Shown piece after piece: positions 25,067 to 34,241 of a stretch of DNA of 64,000 bases. This DNA is from Algoriphagus terrigena DSM 22685 (GTDB lineage: Bacteria > Bacteroidota > Bacteroidia > Cytophagales > Cyclobacteriaceae), in assembly GCF_000429445.1 (NCBI RefSeq), contig NZ_AUBW01000016.1, positions 1 through 64,000 of the forward strand, written 5' to 3'. Position 1 is the stretch's first letter, and each line of letters begins with the position of its first letter. The notes under the pieces are model-generated. The model worked only from the letters and a program-made list of their open reading frames with translations. It ran no database searches and was not told the origin of the DNA. The position numbers and the translations under genes were made by a program.

Positions 25067-28000
25067 ATGAAACAACAGCTCCGATATTTCGGAATTTTCA
25101 TTTTACTTTTTTCATGTCAACAGGGAGAAAAAACTCCTGAAGCGACAGCGGGTTCGACGAAGCAAGCTCCGGAAGTCACATTGCTGTCCAGCTTGCCAGA
25201 CTCGCTCAAACCTCAGTCTGTCTACCTGAAGGATTCTCCACCTCCACGAGTCATCGCGCTGCCGACCAAAGACGGAGGAAGCTATTCCTATCGGGACGAC
25301 GCAGGCGATCTGGTCACCTACGAGCTGATGGTACCCAAAAGACAAAACCTGCTCGTCTCGACAGACCCAAATGGAGTGGTCACCACCGACGAAAACGGTC
25401 AGCCCTTCCTCTTGGGAGAAGGCGGAGTATCACAGTTCAGAGCCTATACCTCGGACGATGGACTTCCGCTTGACGGCGTCAACTGCGCAATTTTAGATCG
25501 CAGGGGGCATATTTGGTTTGGGACTAACGGAGGCGGACTGAGTCAGTATGACGGCAGCAGCTTCACCAATTACACCACATCCCAGGGGCTGGCGGGTAAC
25601 ACCGTGCGGAGTATCTGGGAAGACAGCAAAGGGCTGATCTGGATCGGAACAATCACCGGAGTCAGCAGCTTTGACGGACACACTTTCACCAGCTACACGC
25701 TGGAAGATGGGCTTGCCAATGAGGTGATCTTTGGCATCACTGAGGACCAAGAGGGAAATATCTGGATGGGCACCGGCGGCGGGGGGATTCTAAAATTTGA
25801 CGGAACGAAATTTACCAACTACACCGCAGAGGATGGTCTGGCAGACGACTTTGTGATGGCCGTCGGGAAAGATCTGCAAGGCAACCTCTACTTCGGCACC
25901 AACGGCGGAGGCATGAGTAGGTTTGACGGAAAGACCTTCACCAACTACTCCGAAGCGGACGGACTGGCGGGCAATCGGGTAAGGAGCTTTGGGGTCGCCT
26001 CGGACGGATCACTGTGGATCGGGACCATCGGCTCGGGCATCAGCAGATTTGACGGGAGTACCTTTCAAAACTTCGATATCCATGACGGTCTCGCCGACAA
26101 CATCGTTCGTGCGATCCAAGAAGACCGACAAGGTCAAATATGGTTTGGGACGGAAAGAGGGGCGAGTCGTTTTGACGGAAAAAAATTTACCAGCTATACC
26201 CGAGATCAGGGCATGTCAGCCAACAGCGTTCTGGACATTGTCCTGGATGACTCGGGAAAGATCTGGTTTTGTACAGACGGAGGAGGAATCACCCGGTTTG
26301 ACGGCTCTTCCTTTACCAGCTTCACGATGAATCAGGGGCTCGGCGCCAACATCATCATGAGCTCGCTGGAAGACCGGGAAGGCAATCTTTGGTTTGGAAC
26401 CTCGGGTGGCGGAGCCAGCAAATTCGACGGCAGCGGCTTCACGACCTACTCACTTTCGCAGGGACTGGCCGGAGACATCGTTTATTCCATGGTGCAGGAT
26501 CGGGGTGGAAACATTTGGTTTGGCACCGGTGGCGGGCTGAGCAAATTTGACGGTAAGGATGTGACCTCGTATACGACCGCACACGGACTACCCTCCAATG
26601 AGGTCTACTCAGTCATCGAGGATGCCAACGGAGCGCTTTGGGTAGGCACAGAAGACGGAATCAGCCGGTTTGACGGTGCAAGTTTCACCCGATTTGGGCC
26701 GGAGCAGGGGCTCGCTGGATATATTATCCTTGGCATGCAGGCTGAGCCGGACGGGTCAATCTGGGTGGGAGCTGTGGATGGAGGCTTGAGTCATTTTGAC
26801 GGTGAAAAATTCGTCACCTTCACCCAAGACCAGGGCTTGGCCAACAATGGTGTGATTCAGGTTAAGTTGGACGAGCAGCAAAATGTCTGGGTGGGCACCG
26901 AGGAAGGGATCAGCTTTCTTTCCAAAGACTCTAAAGCGATCGCTATCTCGGATAATGCGGAGCAAAAACCACTTTTCCACAATTTCACCACAAGCAATGG
27001 CCTCCCCGATGATGTGATCCAACAGATCCTGCCGATGAGCAATCAAAAAGTGGCCGTGGGAACCAACCTGGGGATTGCTTTTTTTGACGTGCCAAAAGGG
27101 GAAGACTTCTCACAACTGGAGAATCTTGAGATCTTCAATTCCAATACCGGCTATCCTGTCAAAGATCTCACTGACGGGCAAAACGGGATGTTTCAGGATC
27201 GAAATGGGATCCTCTGGGCAGGGACTGGAAGTAACAAATCAGCCTTGGTTCGCTTTGACTATGATGCGCTGATCCGAAATAAAAACGTCCCAAAGGTTTT
27301 CTTGAAGCAGCTACGACTGAACGAAGAAGTGATCCCCTGGAGCTCACTCGAATCTGCTGGTGAATCCGACCAATCGGCCGAGGTGGAAGAGGCCTCTACC
27401 TTGGGAAAAGTCCTGAACAGCGAGGAGCGAATCAGACTGCAAGATCGGTTTAAGAATATCACCTTCGACAGCATCGCGCCTTTTTTTCCGATTCCCCAGA
27501 ATCTCGTTTTACCCTTTAGACACAACCACATCAACGTTGATTTTGGCTCCAACGAGTTGGCCAAGCCCTTTTTGGTGGAATACCAGTACATTCTCGAAGG
27601 CTACGATCAGGAGTGGAGTCCTGTGTTGAAAAAGACCAGCGCCACATTTGGCAACATTGAGGAGGGCGACTATGTCTTTAAGGTCCGCGCGAGGTTCACC
27701 GGCCCGAGCGAGGGAGAGGCCGGGGAGTGGACGGAGCCGATCAGCCTGTCTTTCACCGTACTTCCGCCCTGGTACCGCACTTGGTGGGCGTTTCTGATCT
27801 ACACGATGCTGTTCTTGTCGCTGATCTACCCAATGCACCGCTATCAGCGAAACAAAGCCATCCAACAAGAGCAGGAAAAGGCCCGGGAACGGGAGCTGGA
27901 GCAAGCACGTGAGATCGAAAAAGCCTACACGAAGCTGGAGTCAGCTCATGAAAACCTCAAATCAACCCAAGCGCAGCTGATCCAGCAGGAAAAACTCGCG

Positions 28001-28753
28001 TCTCTCGGCCAGCTAACCGCGGGGATCGCCCACGAAATCAAAAACCCGCTGAACTTTGTCAACAACTTCTCCGGGCTGAGTTTGGAGTTTTTGGAAGAGA
28101 TCGAAGAAGAACTCGAGAAAATGCCACCAGCCGATGCCTTGGACAATGTCAAGGATCTCCTGTCTGACATCAAAACCAACCTGACCAAAATCAAACATCA
28201 TGGCGGGCGGGCAGACGGCATCGTCAAGTCCATGCTGATGCACTCCAGGGGCGGCAGCGGCGCCATGGAACCGGCCGATCTCAATGAGGTCATCACCGAA
28301 TACGTCAACCTGTCCTTCCATGGCATGCGGGCCAATAAAAATCCGATCAACGTCGACGTCAGTCTCAAGTTGGATCAAAGCATTCCAAAGATTCCTCTCA
28401 ACGTTGAGGATTTTAGCCGTGTGATCTTGAATCTGACCAAAAATGCCTTCGACGCCATGCGTGAAAAAATCGTCAAAGTCGGGCCGGAGTACAAAGCCAT
28501 CATCGAAGTCCGTACCAAGGATCTCGGCGACAGCATCCTGATCGAAGTCGAGGACAACGGTCCCGGTGTACCAGATGAGATCAAAGACAAGCTGTTGATG
28601 CCCTTCTTCACCACCAAAAAAGGAACAGAGGGAACGGGTCTCGGTCTCTCGATCACCCACGATATCATTAAAGCGCACAATGGCTCGTTGGACATCACTT
28701 CGGTGGTCGGGGAGTGGACTAGGTTTAGCATTACAATCCCGAAAGTTTCCTGA
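25067..28753 (+). CDS. Propeller-sensor histidine kinase with lipoprotein signal
   Basis: A 1228-residue sensor kinase. The N-terminus has a lipobox (FILLFSC). About residues 125-700 hold two-component propeller repeats, of which eleven carry an FDG or YDG core (such as SRFDGKTFTNYS) and WFGT/WIGT blades. A Y_Y_Y domain follows (VEYQYILEGYDQEWSPV, about 818-900), then a membrane helix near 905-925, a coiled coil, and the kinase core. The phospho-acceptor is His989 in GIAHEIKNPLNFVNNFS; the N box is near Asn1126 (NLTKNAFDAM), and DNGPGV and GTGLGLS are the G boxes. There is no receiver or DNA-binding domain, so an external receiver is needed. Its core is closely related to the kinase at 52250. 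Confidence 0.95.
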   Translation: MKQQLRYFGIFILLFSCQQGEKTPEATAGSTKQAPEVTLLSSLPDSLKPQSVYLKDSPPPRVIALPTKDGGSYSYRDDAGDLVTYELMVPKRQNLLVSTDPNGVVTTDENGQPFLLGEGGVSQFRAYTSDDGLPLDGVNCAILDRRGHIWFGTNGGGLSQYDGSSFTNYTTSQGLAGNTVRSIWEDSKGLIWIGTITGVSSFDGHTFTSYTLEDGLANEVIFGITEDQEGNIWMGTGGGGILKFDGTKFTNYTAEDGLADDFVMAVGKDLQGNLYFGTNGGGMSRFDGKTFTNYSEADGLAGNRVRSFGVASDGSLWIGTIGSGISRFDGSTFQNFDIHDGLADNIVRAIQEDRQGQIWFGTERGASRFDGKKFTSYTRDQGMSANSVLDIVLDDSGKIWFCTDGGGITRFDGSSFTSFTMNQGLGANIIMSSLEDREGNLWFGTSGGGASKFDGSGFTTYSLSQGLAGDIVYSMVQDRGGNIWFGTGGGLSKFDGKDVTSYTTAHGLPSNEVYSVIEDANGALWVGTEDGISRFDGASFTRFGPEQGLAGYIILGMQAEPDGSIWVGAVDGGLSHFDGEKFVTFTQDQGLANNGVIQVKLDEQQNVWVGTEEGISFLSKDSKAIAISDNAEQKPLFHNFTTSNGLPDDVIQQILPMSNQKVAVGTNLGIAFFDVPKGEDFSQLENLEIFNSNTGYPVKDLTDGQNGMFQDRNGILWAGTGSNKSALVRFDYDALIRNKNVPKVFLKQLRLNEEVIPWSSLESAGESDQSAEVEEASTLGKVLNSEERIRLQDRFKNITFDSIAPFFPIPQNLVLPFRHNHINVDFGSNELAKPFLVEYQYILEGYDQEWSPVLKKTSATFGNIEEGDYVFKVRARFTGPSEGEAGEWTEPISLSFTVLPPWYRTWWAFLIYTMLFLSLIYPMHRYQRNKAIQQEQEKARERELEQAREIEKAYTKLESAHENLKSTQAQLIQQEKLASLGQLTAGIAHEIKNPLNFVNNFSGLSLEFLEEIEEELEKMPPADALDNVKDLLSDIKTNLTKIKHHGGRADGIVKSMLMHSRGGSGAMEPADLNEVITEYVNLSFHGMRANKNPINVDVSLKLDQSIPKIPLNVEDFSRVILNLTKNAFDAMREKIVKVGPEYKAIIEVRTKDLGDSILIEVEDNGPGVPDEIKDKLLMPFFTTKKGTEGTGLGLSITHDIIKAHNGSLDITSVVGEWTRFSITIPKVS

Positions 28754-29091
28754 TTTTCTAAGTTCCCCTTATCTGTTAATAGTCAAAAATTACCTTAAAT
28801 TAACGTAGCCACTATTTTTAACGTGTCTTAGGCTTTCAGAAATCTCATGGGAGTGATTGTTTTTTCGATTACAAAGTCCCTGTTGATCAGTATTAAATCT
28901 AGCGTACAAGTCTGGGTTTTGAAAATTCCAATCGTGGAATTTCTGCCAAAACATGGCCAAGGGGCTAGAATTGAGTTTTAGGAGTTTATAATCCCAAATC
29001 CCTTTTCTATGAAGGACAGTACCAAATATCATGATTTGGAAGGCTCTGGCTCAAGTGAGAGTCAGGAGAAGTTCTTGCAGACCAAAGGCGT

Positions 29092-29264
29092 CACTGCTAT
29101 GGTCCAGGCATTCCCGACCAAATCCGTGACAAATTCCCTCAACCTTTCTTTACTACCAAACCTTTGGGGGGAATGCGGCATGGCATGAGTTATCATATTG
29201 TGAAAGCGCATGGGGAGAGTTGAAGGAAGGAGAAGAGAGTGAGTTTATTATTCTGTTAACTAAC
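29092..29264 (+). pseudogene. Decayed histidine-kinase ATPase tail, remnant 1
   Basis: Reading from about 29092 gives GPGIPDQIRDKF, QPFFTTKP, then a damaged G2 box (GGMRHG instead of GTGLGLS), MSYHIVKAHGES, a stop, and EFII. This matches the end of the TPR-kinase ATPase domains at 43939 and 51793 (QPFFTTKP...[19 protein letters not shown]). There is no upstream kinase in frame. It sits in the 558-base gap between two propeller kinases and is a gene relic. An 80-codon minus-strand frame across this gap was not called. Confidence 0.8.
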
Positions 29265-29311
29265 GTCTTACGTAAATAGATGGTTCTAAACAAAGCTCAA
29301 AATTTAAAATC

Positions 29312-32300
29312 ATGAAGGCTAACCAATTTTTTTGCGTGTTCATCGTACTAATAGGATTTTCCTGTACTACAAAACAGGAGGTTTATGTAATTGAAAATAA
29401 AGTAAAACAAGACACCCTTGTTCCAATAGAGTTTACATCCCTAAACAACCTGCCAGACAGCCTGAAACCAAAAACTGTACTCTCAGATAAAATGCCTGCA
29501 CCCAGGATAGTACGTTTGAATAGCGGGGGCGTAACAAGAATGCTTCCCGTTTTAAAAAACGAAAAAGGCGAAACTATTTTGGATTCTGAAGGCAAGCCCT
29601 TTATCCTGGGTGATGGTGGCATATCAAATTTCAACAACCTTACGACCGACAACGGCCTCCCTTTGGATGACGTTTATTGGTCGGCGCTGGACAAGTTCGG
29701 AAATCTCTGGTTTGCCACTGCAGGGGGAGGCGCCACTCGTTATGACGGTAAATCATTCACTACGTTCACCACCGATCAGGGGCTTGCAAATAATAATGTT
29801 TATATCATCACCACGGATAGAAAGGGGAATCTTTGGTTCGGCACAGATCATGGGGGTGTAAGCCGCTATGATGGCAAATCATTCACCACGTTTAACACCA
29901 CTCATGGGCTTGCAAGTAATTATGTTCAATGGATCACTGAAGATAAAACCGGGAATCTCTGGATAGGCACGGTTGACGGAGGTGTCAGCCGCTATGACGG
30001 AAAATCATTTAGCACGTTTACCACCGCTCAGGGGCTGGCAAATAACAATGTCATTTACATCACCGGGGATAAAACGGGGAATGTATGGTTCGGTACTCTT
30101 GGCGGAGGTGTAAGCCGTTATGATGGCAAATCATTCAGCACCTTTACTACCGCTCAGGGGCTTGTAAATAATTTTGTTCAGAGTATCACCGAGGATAAAA
30201 CAGGAAATCTCTGGTTCGGCACTAGAGAAGGTGTAAGTCGTTATGACGGTAAATCATTCACCACGTTTACCACTGCTCAGGGGCTGGCACATAACAATGT
30301 CATTTACATCACCGGGGATAAAACGGGAAATCTCTGGTTCGTTACTCTTGGCGGCGGTCTCAGCCGTTATGATGGCAAATCATTCACCACGTTTACCACC
30401 GCACAGGGGCTTTCAGGTAATATTGTCATGGGAGCTACTGAGGATAGAGCGGGAAATCTCTGGTTCAGCACACGAGGCGGAGGAGTAAGCCGTTATGACG
30501 GCCAATCATTCACCACGTTTACCACCGCTCAGGGCCTTGCAGATAATTTTGTTTTCAGCATGGCCGAAGATAAAACGGGAAATCTCTGGTTCACTGGAGG
30601 CGAAGGTGCCAGCCGTTATGATGGCAAATCATTCACCACGTTTACCACCGCTCAGGGGCTTGCACACAATAGTGTTGGTAGCATCATCGAAGATAAAACG
30701 GGAAATCTCTGGTTCGGCACTGCAGGAGGTGTAAGCCGGTATGACGGCAAATCATTCACCACGTTTACCACTGCTCAGGGTCTTGCAGACGGTTATGTCC
30801 GTAGTATCATTGAAGATAAAACGGGAAATCTCTGGTTCGGCACTCTTGGCGGAGGAGCAAGCCGTTATGACGGTAAATCATTCACCACGTTTACCACCGC
30901 TCAGGGGCTTGCACACAATAGGGTTGGCAGCATCATCGAAGATAAAACGGGAAATCTCTGGTTCGGCACTGCAGGAGGTGTAAGCCGGTATGACGGCAAA
31001 TCATTCACCACGTTTACCACTGCTCAGGGGATTGCAGGCCGTTATGTCCATAGTATCATTGAAGATAAAACGGGAAATCTTTGGCTCGGAACATCCGAAG
31101 GGCTGAGCGTGTTTCCTGCTGACGAAGTCAGGAACTTAACAGAAAATCCTGTCCTGAGCGAAGTCGAGGGTGAGGACAAAGAGAAGAAAAAGGAAATGAT
31201 TTCTTCACTGTTCAAAAGTTATAGAATAGCCGATGGCCTACCCGACGATGAGGTGAAGCAGGTTTTGCAAATGCCCGATGGTAAAATGGCGATTGGCACC
31301 AACCTGGGGATCACCCTTTTTAACCCTTCTGATGACTTTACCAAACTGACCGATATAGAAATATACAATACCAATACAGGCTACCCGGTAAAGGATGTAA
31401 GCGCTATGTTTGTAGACAGCAAGGGCATGCTATGGATAGGTACAAACAGCGAAAAAACAGCTTTAGTCCGGTTTGATTATACAGCATTGCTCAGAAATAC
31501 TGAGCCTCCAACAGTGGTGGTACAAGCTGTAAAAGTGAAGGATCAGCCTGTTTGCTGGTACAATCTGCTATCAAAACAGGAAGGAAAAAACAACTACGAC
31601 AGTGCAACAGTCTTATTGCAGGAATTTTTTGCCTATGGAAAAGGTATGTCTCCATCCAAAAAGGATTCACTGGAAAAAAGTTTTGCCAGACTTCGGTTTG
31701 ATGGCATCACTGAATTTTATCCCCTGCCTGAAAACCTGATGCTGCCTTATGAATTTAATCAAATATCTTTTGAGTTTGCCGCCATTGAAACAAGCAAACC
31801 ATTTTTGGTTAACTATCAATATATGCTTGAAGGGTATGACCAATACTGGAGCCCTGTGACCAAACGCAGCAGTGCCAGCTTTGGTAATATGCACGAAGGA
31901 ACTTATACTTTTAAACTTAAAGCACAGGGAGGCAACGGGGTATGGTCTGACCCCATTACTTATACTTTCAAAGTATTACCACCGTGGTGGCGGACCTGGT
32001 GGGCTATTGCGTTATACATACTAAGTTTTGTATCCGGTGTCTATCTATTCATTCGCTGGCGCACGAAAGCACTGAAGGATGAAAAAGAATTACTGGAAGT
32101 TAAAGTATCAGAACGCACCACCGAATTGAAAAATTCATTACAAGACCTCAAATCCACCCAGGCTCAACTCATAGAATCAGAGAAGATAGCTTCCCTCGGC
32201 CAACTCCGCCTGAGTGAATTGGATGCTCTCAAAACCAAACTTTACACCAATATCACCCATGAATTCCGAACTCCTCTGATGGTTATTTTAGGGATTGCGG

Positions 32301-33853
32301 ATCAGGAATTGGATAAACCGAGTGAGAATTATAGGGAGGATTTGAAGACGATTATCCGTAACGGGCAAAATCTGTTGACACTCGTCAATCAGATGCTCGA
32401 CCTCAGCAAACTTGAAGACGGAAAGTTAACCCTGCACTATCACCAGGCTGATGTCGTGGCTTTTTTGGAACTTATGGTTAACAACTTCCACTCCTTTGCT
32501 GAAAATAAGGGAGTCAGGCTTCACTTCCTCTCAGATACAGACCAGTTTAATATGCCATTTGACGGGGTGAGATTGCAGCAAATTGTATCCAACCTTATTT
32601 CAAACGCCATCAAATTCACTCCAAAAGGAGGCAACGTCTATGTGTCCATTAATACGACAAATGACACGTTTGTCCTAAAGATCAAAGACACCGGAATTGG
32701 CATAGACGAAGCTGACCTTCCTAATATTTTTGACCGGTTTTATCAAGCAGATAGTTCTCATACCAGGCAGAGAGAAGGTACCGGAATAGGTCTAGCAATA
32801 ACCAGCGAATTGGTAAAGTTGATGGAAGGAAGCATAACTGTCAAAAGCTATAAGGGCAATGGAGCTGAATTTGAGGTGGCCTTACCCATACAGGCTATTT
32901 TGAATGGAATAGAAAACGTTGAAGGAGTTTCTGTTCTGCCAGGCAATTTCTCGTTGGAAAACATTGTTCCAGACTATGAGAGTCCTGTTCCGGCTTCGAT
33001 CTCAGAAACCCACAAAGAAAACGGCCATCGAAATCATCGCCCCACAATATTGGCGGCAGATGACAATGAGGATATCGCAGTCTATCTTGCTTCGTGTCTG
33101 AAGGATGAATACGATTTTGAAATTGCAAAAAACGGACAGGAATGTGAACAAATGGCTTTTGAACTGATTCCAGATCTGATTTTAATGGATGTGATGATGC
33201 CTTTCAAAGACGGTTTTGAAGTATGCAAGGCTCTGAAGACCGACGAACGCACCAGTCATATTCCCATCATCCTGTTAACTGCAAAAGCTGATTTCGACAG
33301 CAAGATCGAAGGGCTGGAACAAGGCGCTGATGACTACTTGATCAAGCCCTTCTACAAGAAAGAACTGCTTCTGCGCATCAGGAACCTACTTAAATTGCAA
33401 CAACAATTACAACAGTATTTCCGCTCTTCGATAGCGTTCGACTATTCCAAAAACCCACCTGCCATAACTCAACAAATTCCTACGAGTAGTATCCCTACTC
33501 CACATATGCTATCGTCCAAAAGCTTGGAAAACCGATTCGTTATGAAAGTCAGAAAAGAGATCGAAGCGCATTTGGACGACAGCAGCTTTGACGTCGAAAA
33601 GCTTTGCCAGGCCATGGCCTTGAGTCACTCACAAGTTCACCGCAAACTTTCAGCTTTAACGGGCCTTTCTGCTACCTATTTCATTCGATTTGTCCGATTG
33701 GTCAAAGCAAAAGAATCACTCCTCCGGCCCGAATTGACTATTGCATCGGTGGCCTACGATTGTGGCTTCAATGATCCCGCTTATTTCAGCCGGGTTTTCA
33801 AACAGGAGTTTGGCCTGACTCCTCAGACTTGGAGAGAAAAAAATTCTGATTGA
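29312..33853 (+). CDS. Hybrid two-component system protein: propeller, kinase, receiver, AraC
   Basis: A 1513-residue hybrid regulator of the Bacteroidota HTCS type, sensing a periplasmic ligand and binding DNA in one chain. A lipobox-like signal (VLIGFSC) precedes a propeller with eleven very uniform YDGKSFTTFTTAQGLA repeats (about residues 140-600), then a Y_Y_Y domain (VNYQYMLEGYDQYWSPV) and a membrane helix near 895-917. The kinase has His983 in YTNITHEFRTPL, NLISNAIKFT, DTGIGI and GTGIGLAIT. The receiver has phospho-acceptor Asp1293 (LILMDVMMPFKDG). The C-terminal AraC domain contains LSHSQVHRKLSALTG and ASVAYDCGFNDPAYFSRVFKQEFG. HTCS proteins usually control polysaccharide utilisation loci; none is adjacent. 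The DNA is visibly more AT-rich than the kinase at 25067. Confidence 0.95.
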   Translation: MKANQFFCVFIVLIGFSCTTKQEVYVIENKVKQDTLVPIEFTSLNNLPDSLKPKTVLSDKMPAPRIVRLNSGGVTRMLPVLKNEKGETILDSEGKPFILGDGGISNFNNLTTDNGLPLDDVYWSALDKFGNLWFATAGGGATRYDGKSFTTFTTDQGLANNNVYIITTDRKGNLWFGTDHGGVSRYDGKSFTTFNTTHGLASNYVQWITEDKTGNLWIGTVDGGVSRYDGKSFSTFTTAQGLANNNVIYITGDKTGNVWFGTLGGGVSRYDGKSFSTFTTAQGLVNNFVQSITEDKTGNLWFGTREGVSRYDGKSFTTFTTAQGLAHNNVIYITGDKTGNLWFVTLGGGLSRYDGKSFTTFTTAQGLSGNIVMGATEDRAGNLWFSTRGGGVSRYDGQSFTTFTTAQGLADNFVFSMAEDKTGNLWFTGGEGASRYDGKSFTTFTTAQGLAHNSVGSIIEDKTGNLWFGTAGGVSRYDGKSFTTFTTAQGLADGYVRSIIEDKTGNLWFGTLGGGASRYDGKSFTTFTTAQGLAHNRVGSIIEDKTGNLWFGTAGGVSRYDGKSFTTFTTAQGIAGRYVHSIIEDKTGNLWLGTSEGLSVFPADEVRNLTENPVLSEVEGEDKEKKKEMISSLFKSYRIADGLPDDEVKQVLQMPDGKMAIGTNLGITLFNPSDDFTKLTDIEIYNTNTGYPVKDVSAMFVDSKGMLWIGTNSEKTALVRFDYTALLRNTEPPTVVVQAVKVKDQPVCWYNLLSKQEGKNNYDSATVLLQEFFAYGKGMSPSKKDSLEKSFARLRFDGITEFYPLPENLMLPYEFNQISFEFAAIETSKPFLVNYQYMLEGYDQYWSPVTKRSSASFGNMHEGTYTFKLKAQGGNGVWSDPITYTFKVLPPWWRTWWAIALYILSFVSGVYLFIRWRTKALKDEKELLEVKVSERTTELKNSLQDLKSTQAQLIESEKIASLGQLRLSELDALKTKLYTNITHEFRTPLMVILGIADQELDKPSENYREDLKTIIRNGQNLLTLVNQMLDLSKLEDGKLTLHYHQADVVAFLELMVNNFHSFAENKGVRLHFLSDTDQFNMPFDGVRLQQIVSNLISNAIKFTPKGGNVYVSINTTNDTFVLKIKDTGIGIDEADLPNIFDRFYQADSSHTRQREGTGIGLAITSELVKLMEGSITVKSYKGNGAEFEVALPIQAILNGIENVEGVSVLPGNFSLENIVPDYESPVPASISETHKENGHRNHRPTILAADDNEDIAVYLASCLKDEYDFEIAKNGQECEQMAFELIPDLILMDVMMPFKDGFEVCKALKTDERTSHIPIILLTAKADFDSKIEGLEQGADDYLIKPFYKKELLLRIRNLLKLQQQLQQYFRSSIAFDYSKNPPAITQQIPTSSIPTPHMLSSKSLENRFVMKVRKEIEAHLDDSSFDVEKLCQAMALSHSQVHRKLSALTGLSATYFIRFVRLVKAKESLLRPELTIASVAYDCGFNDPAYFSRVFKQEFGLTPQTWREKNSD
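29741..31112 (+). repeat. Eleven near-identical 123/126-bp tandem repeats encoding propeller blades
   Basis: The sequence TATGAYGGCAAATCATTCAC recurs with small changes at 29741, 29867, 29993, 30119, 30242, 30368, 30494, 30617, 30740, 30866 and 30989, spaced 123 or 126 bases. Units at 30617/30740 are almost copied at 30866/30989, an offset of 249 bases; 29993/30119 and 30242/30368 show the same offset. This indicates duplication in two-blade steps and ongoing homogenisation. Confidence 0.95.
31145..31171 (+). repeat. In-frame insertion resembling a dispersed intergenic repeat (NPVLSEVEG)
   Basis: CCTGTCCTGAGCGAAGTCGA and neighbours encode NPVLSEVEG directly after the last propeller blade. 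From memory this nucleotide string (reverse CTTCGCTCAGGACAGG) is a common dispersed repeat in Bacteroidota, and VLSEVEG peptides appear in many unrelated proteins. It is absent from the paralogue at 25067. Confidence 0.6.
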
Positions 33854-34241
33854 GAAAACGCTTTCGTGATTATTCTCTTTCTTACCACTGCCCACCGTTA
33901 TCACGTTTGAGACTATTTCAAAGCTGATCCTCAGAACGATCAGGAGCGGTCCGAGCCATCGCACTCTCTTTTTTTGCGTCACTTTTCTAATTCCCTTTCG
34001 CCTTTAAAGGTGAAATTGAGTCTTTCTTTTAGGGCTTTCCGAAGATATCCTGCGAAAAATGCAATCCCTATCCTACTGATACACTCTCAGTCTAAGGACC
34101 GCGCCCTCTGTCCTATCCGCGCAATTCAAGTCCAATAGAATCAAAAACATCCCATCCATTTTTGACTACCAATTGATTCGGAGTTGTCTCCATACGCAAC
34201 TCCGTTTTTCTAAAGAAATTTTTTAACTAAAAATAAACAAG
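33854..34241. other. Intergenic stretch, 388 bases
   Basis: No gene, hairpin terminator or recognisable repeat seen. The minus-strand frame at 33716-33982 is an overlap of the AraC coding end and is not called. Confidence 0.5.

Noticed and set aside
28790..29032. 80-codon minus-strand frame between the propeller kinases
   Set aside because: Composition unlike a protein and next to the kinase relic; no start context or family pattern.
30243..30983. Several 79-81 codon plus-strand frames repeated across the propeller gene
   Set aside because: They are shadows produced by the tandem blade repeats in another frame.
29741..31112. CRISPR-like regular repeat pattern
   Set aside because: Unit length of 123/126 bases, in-frame coding and no unique spacers show protein repeats, not a CRISPR array.
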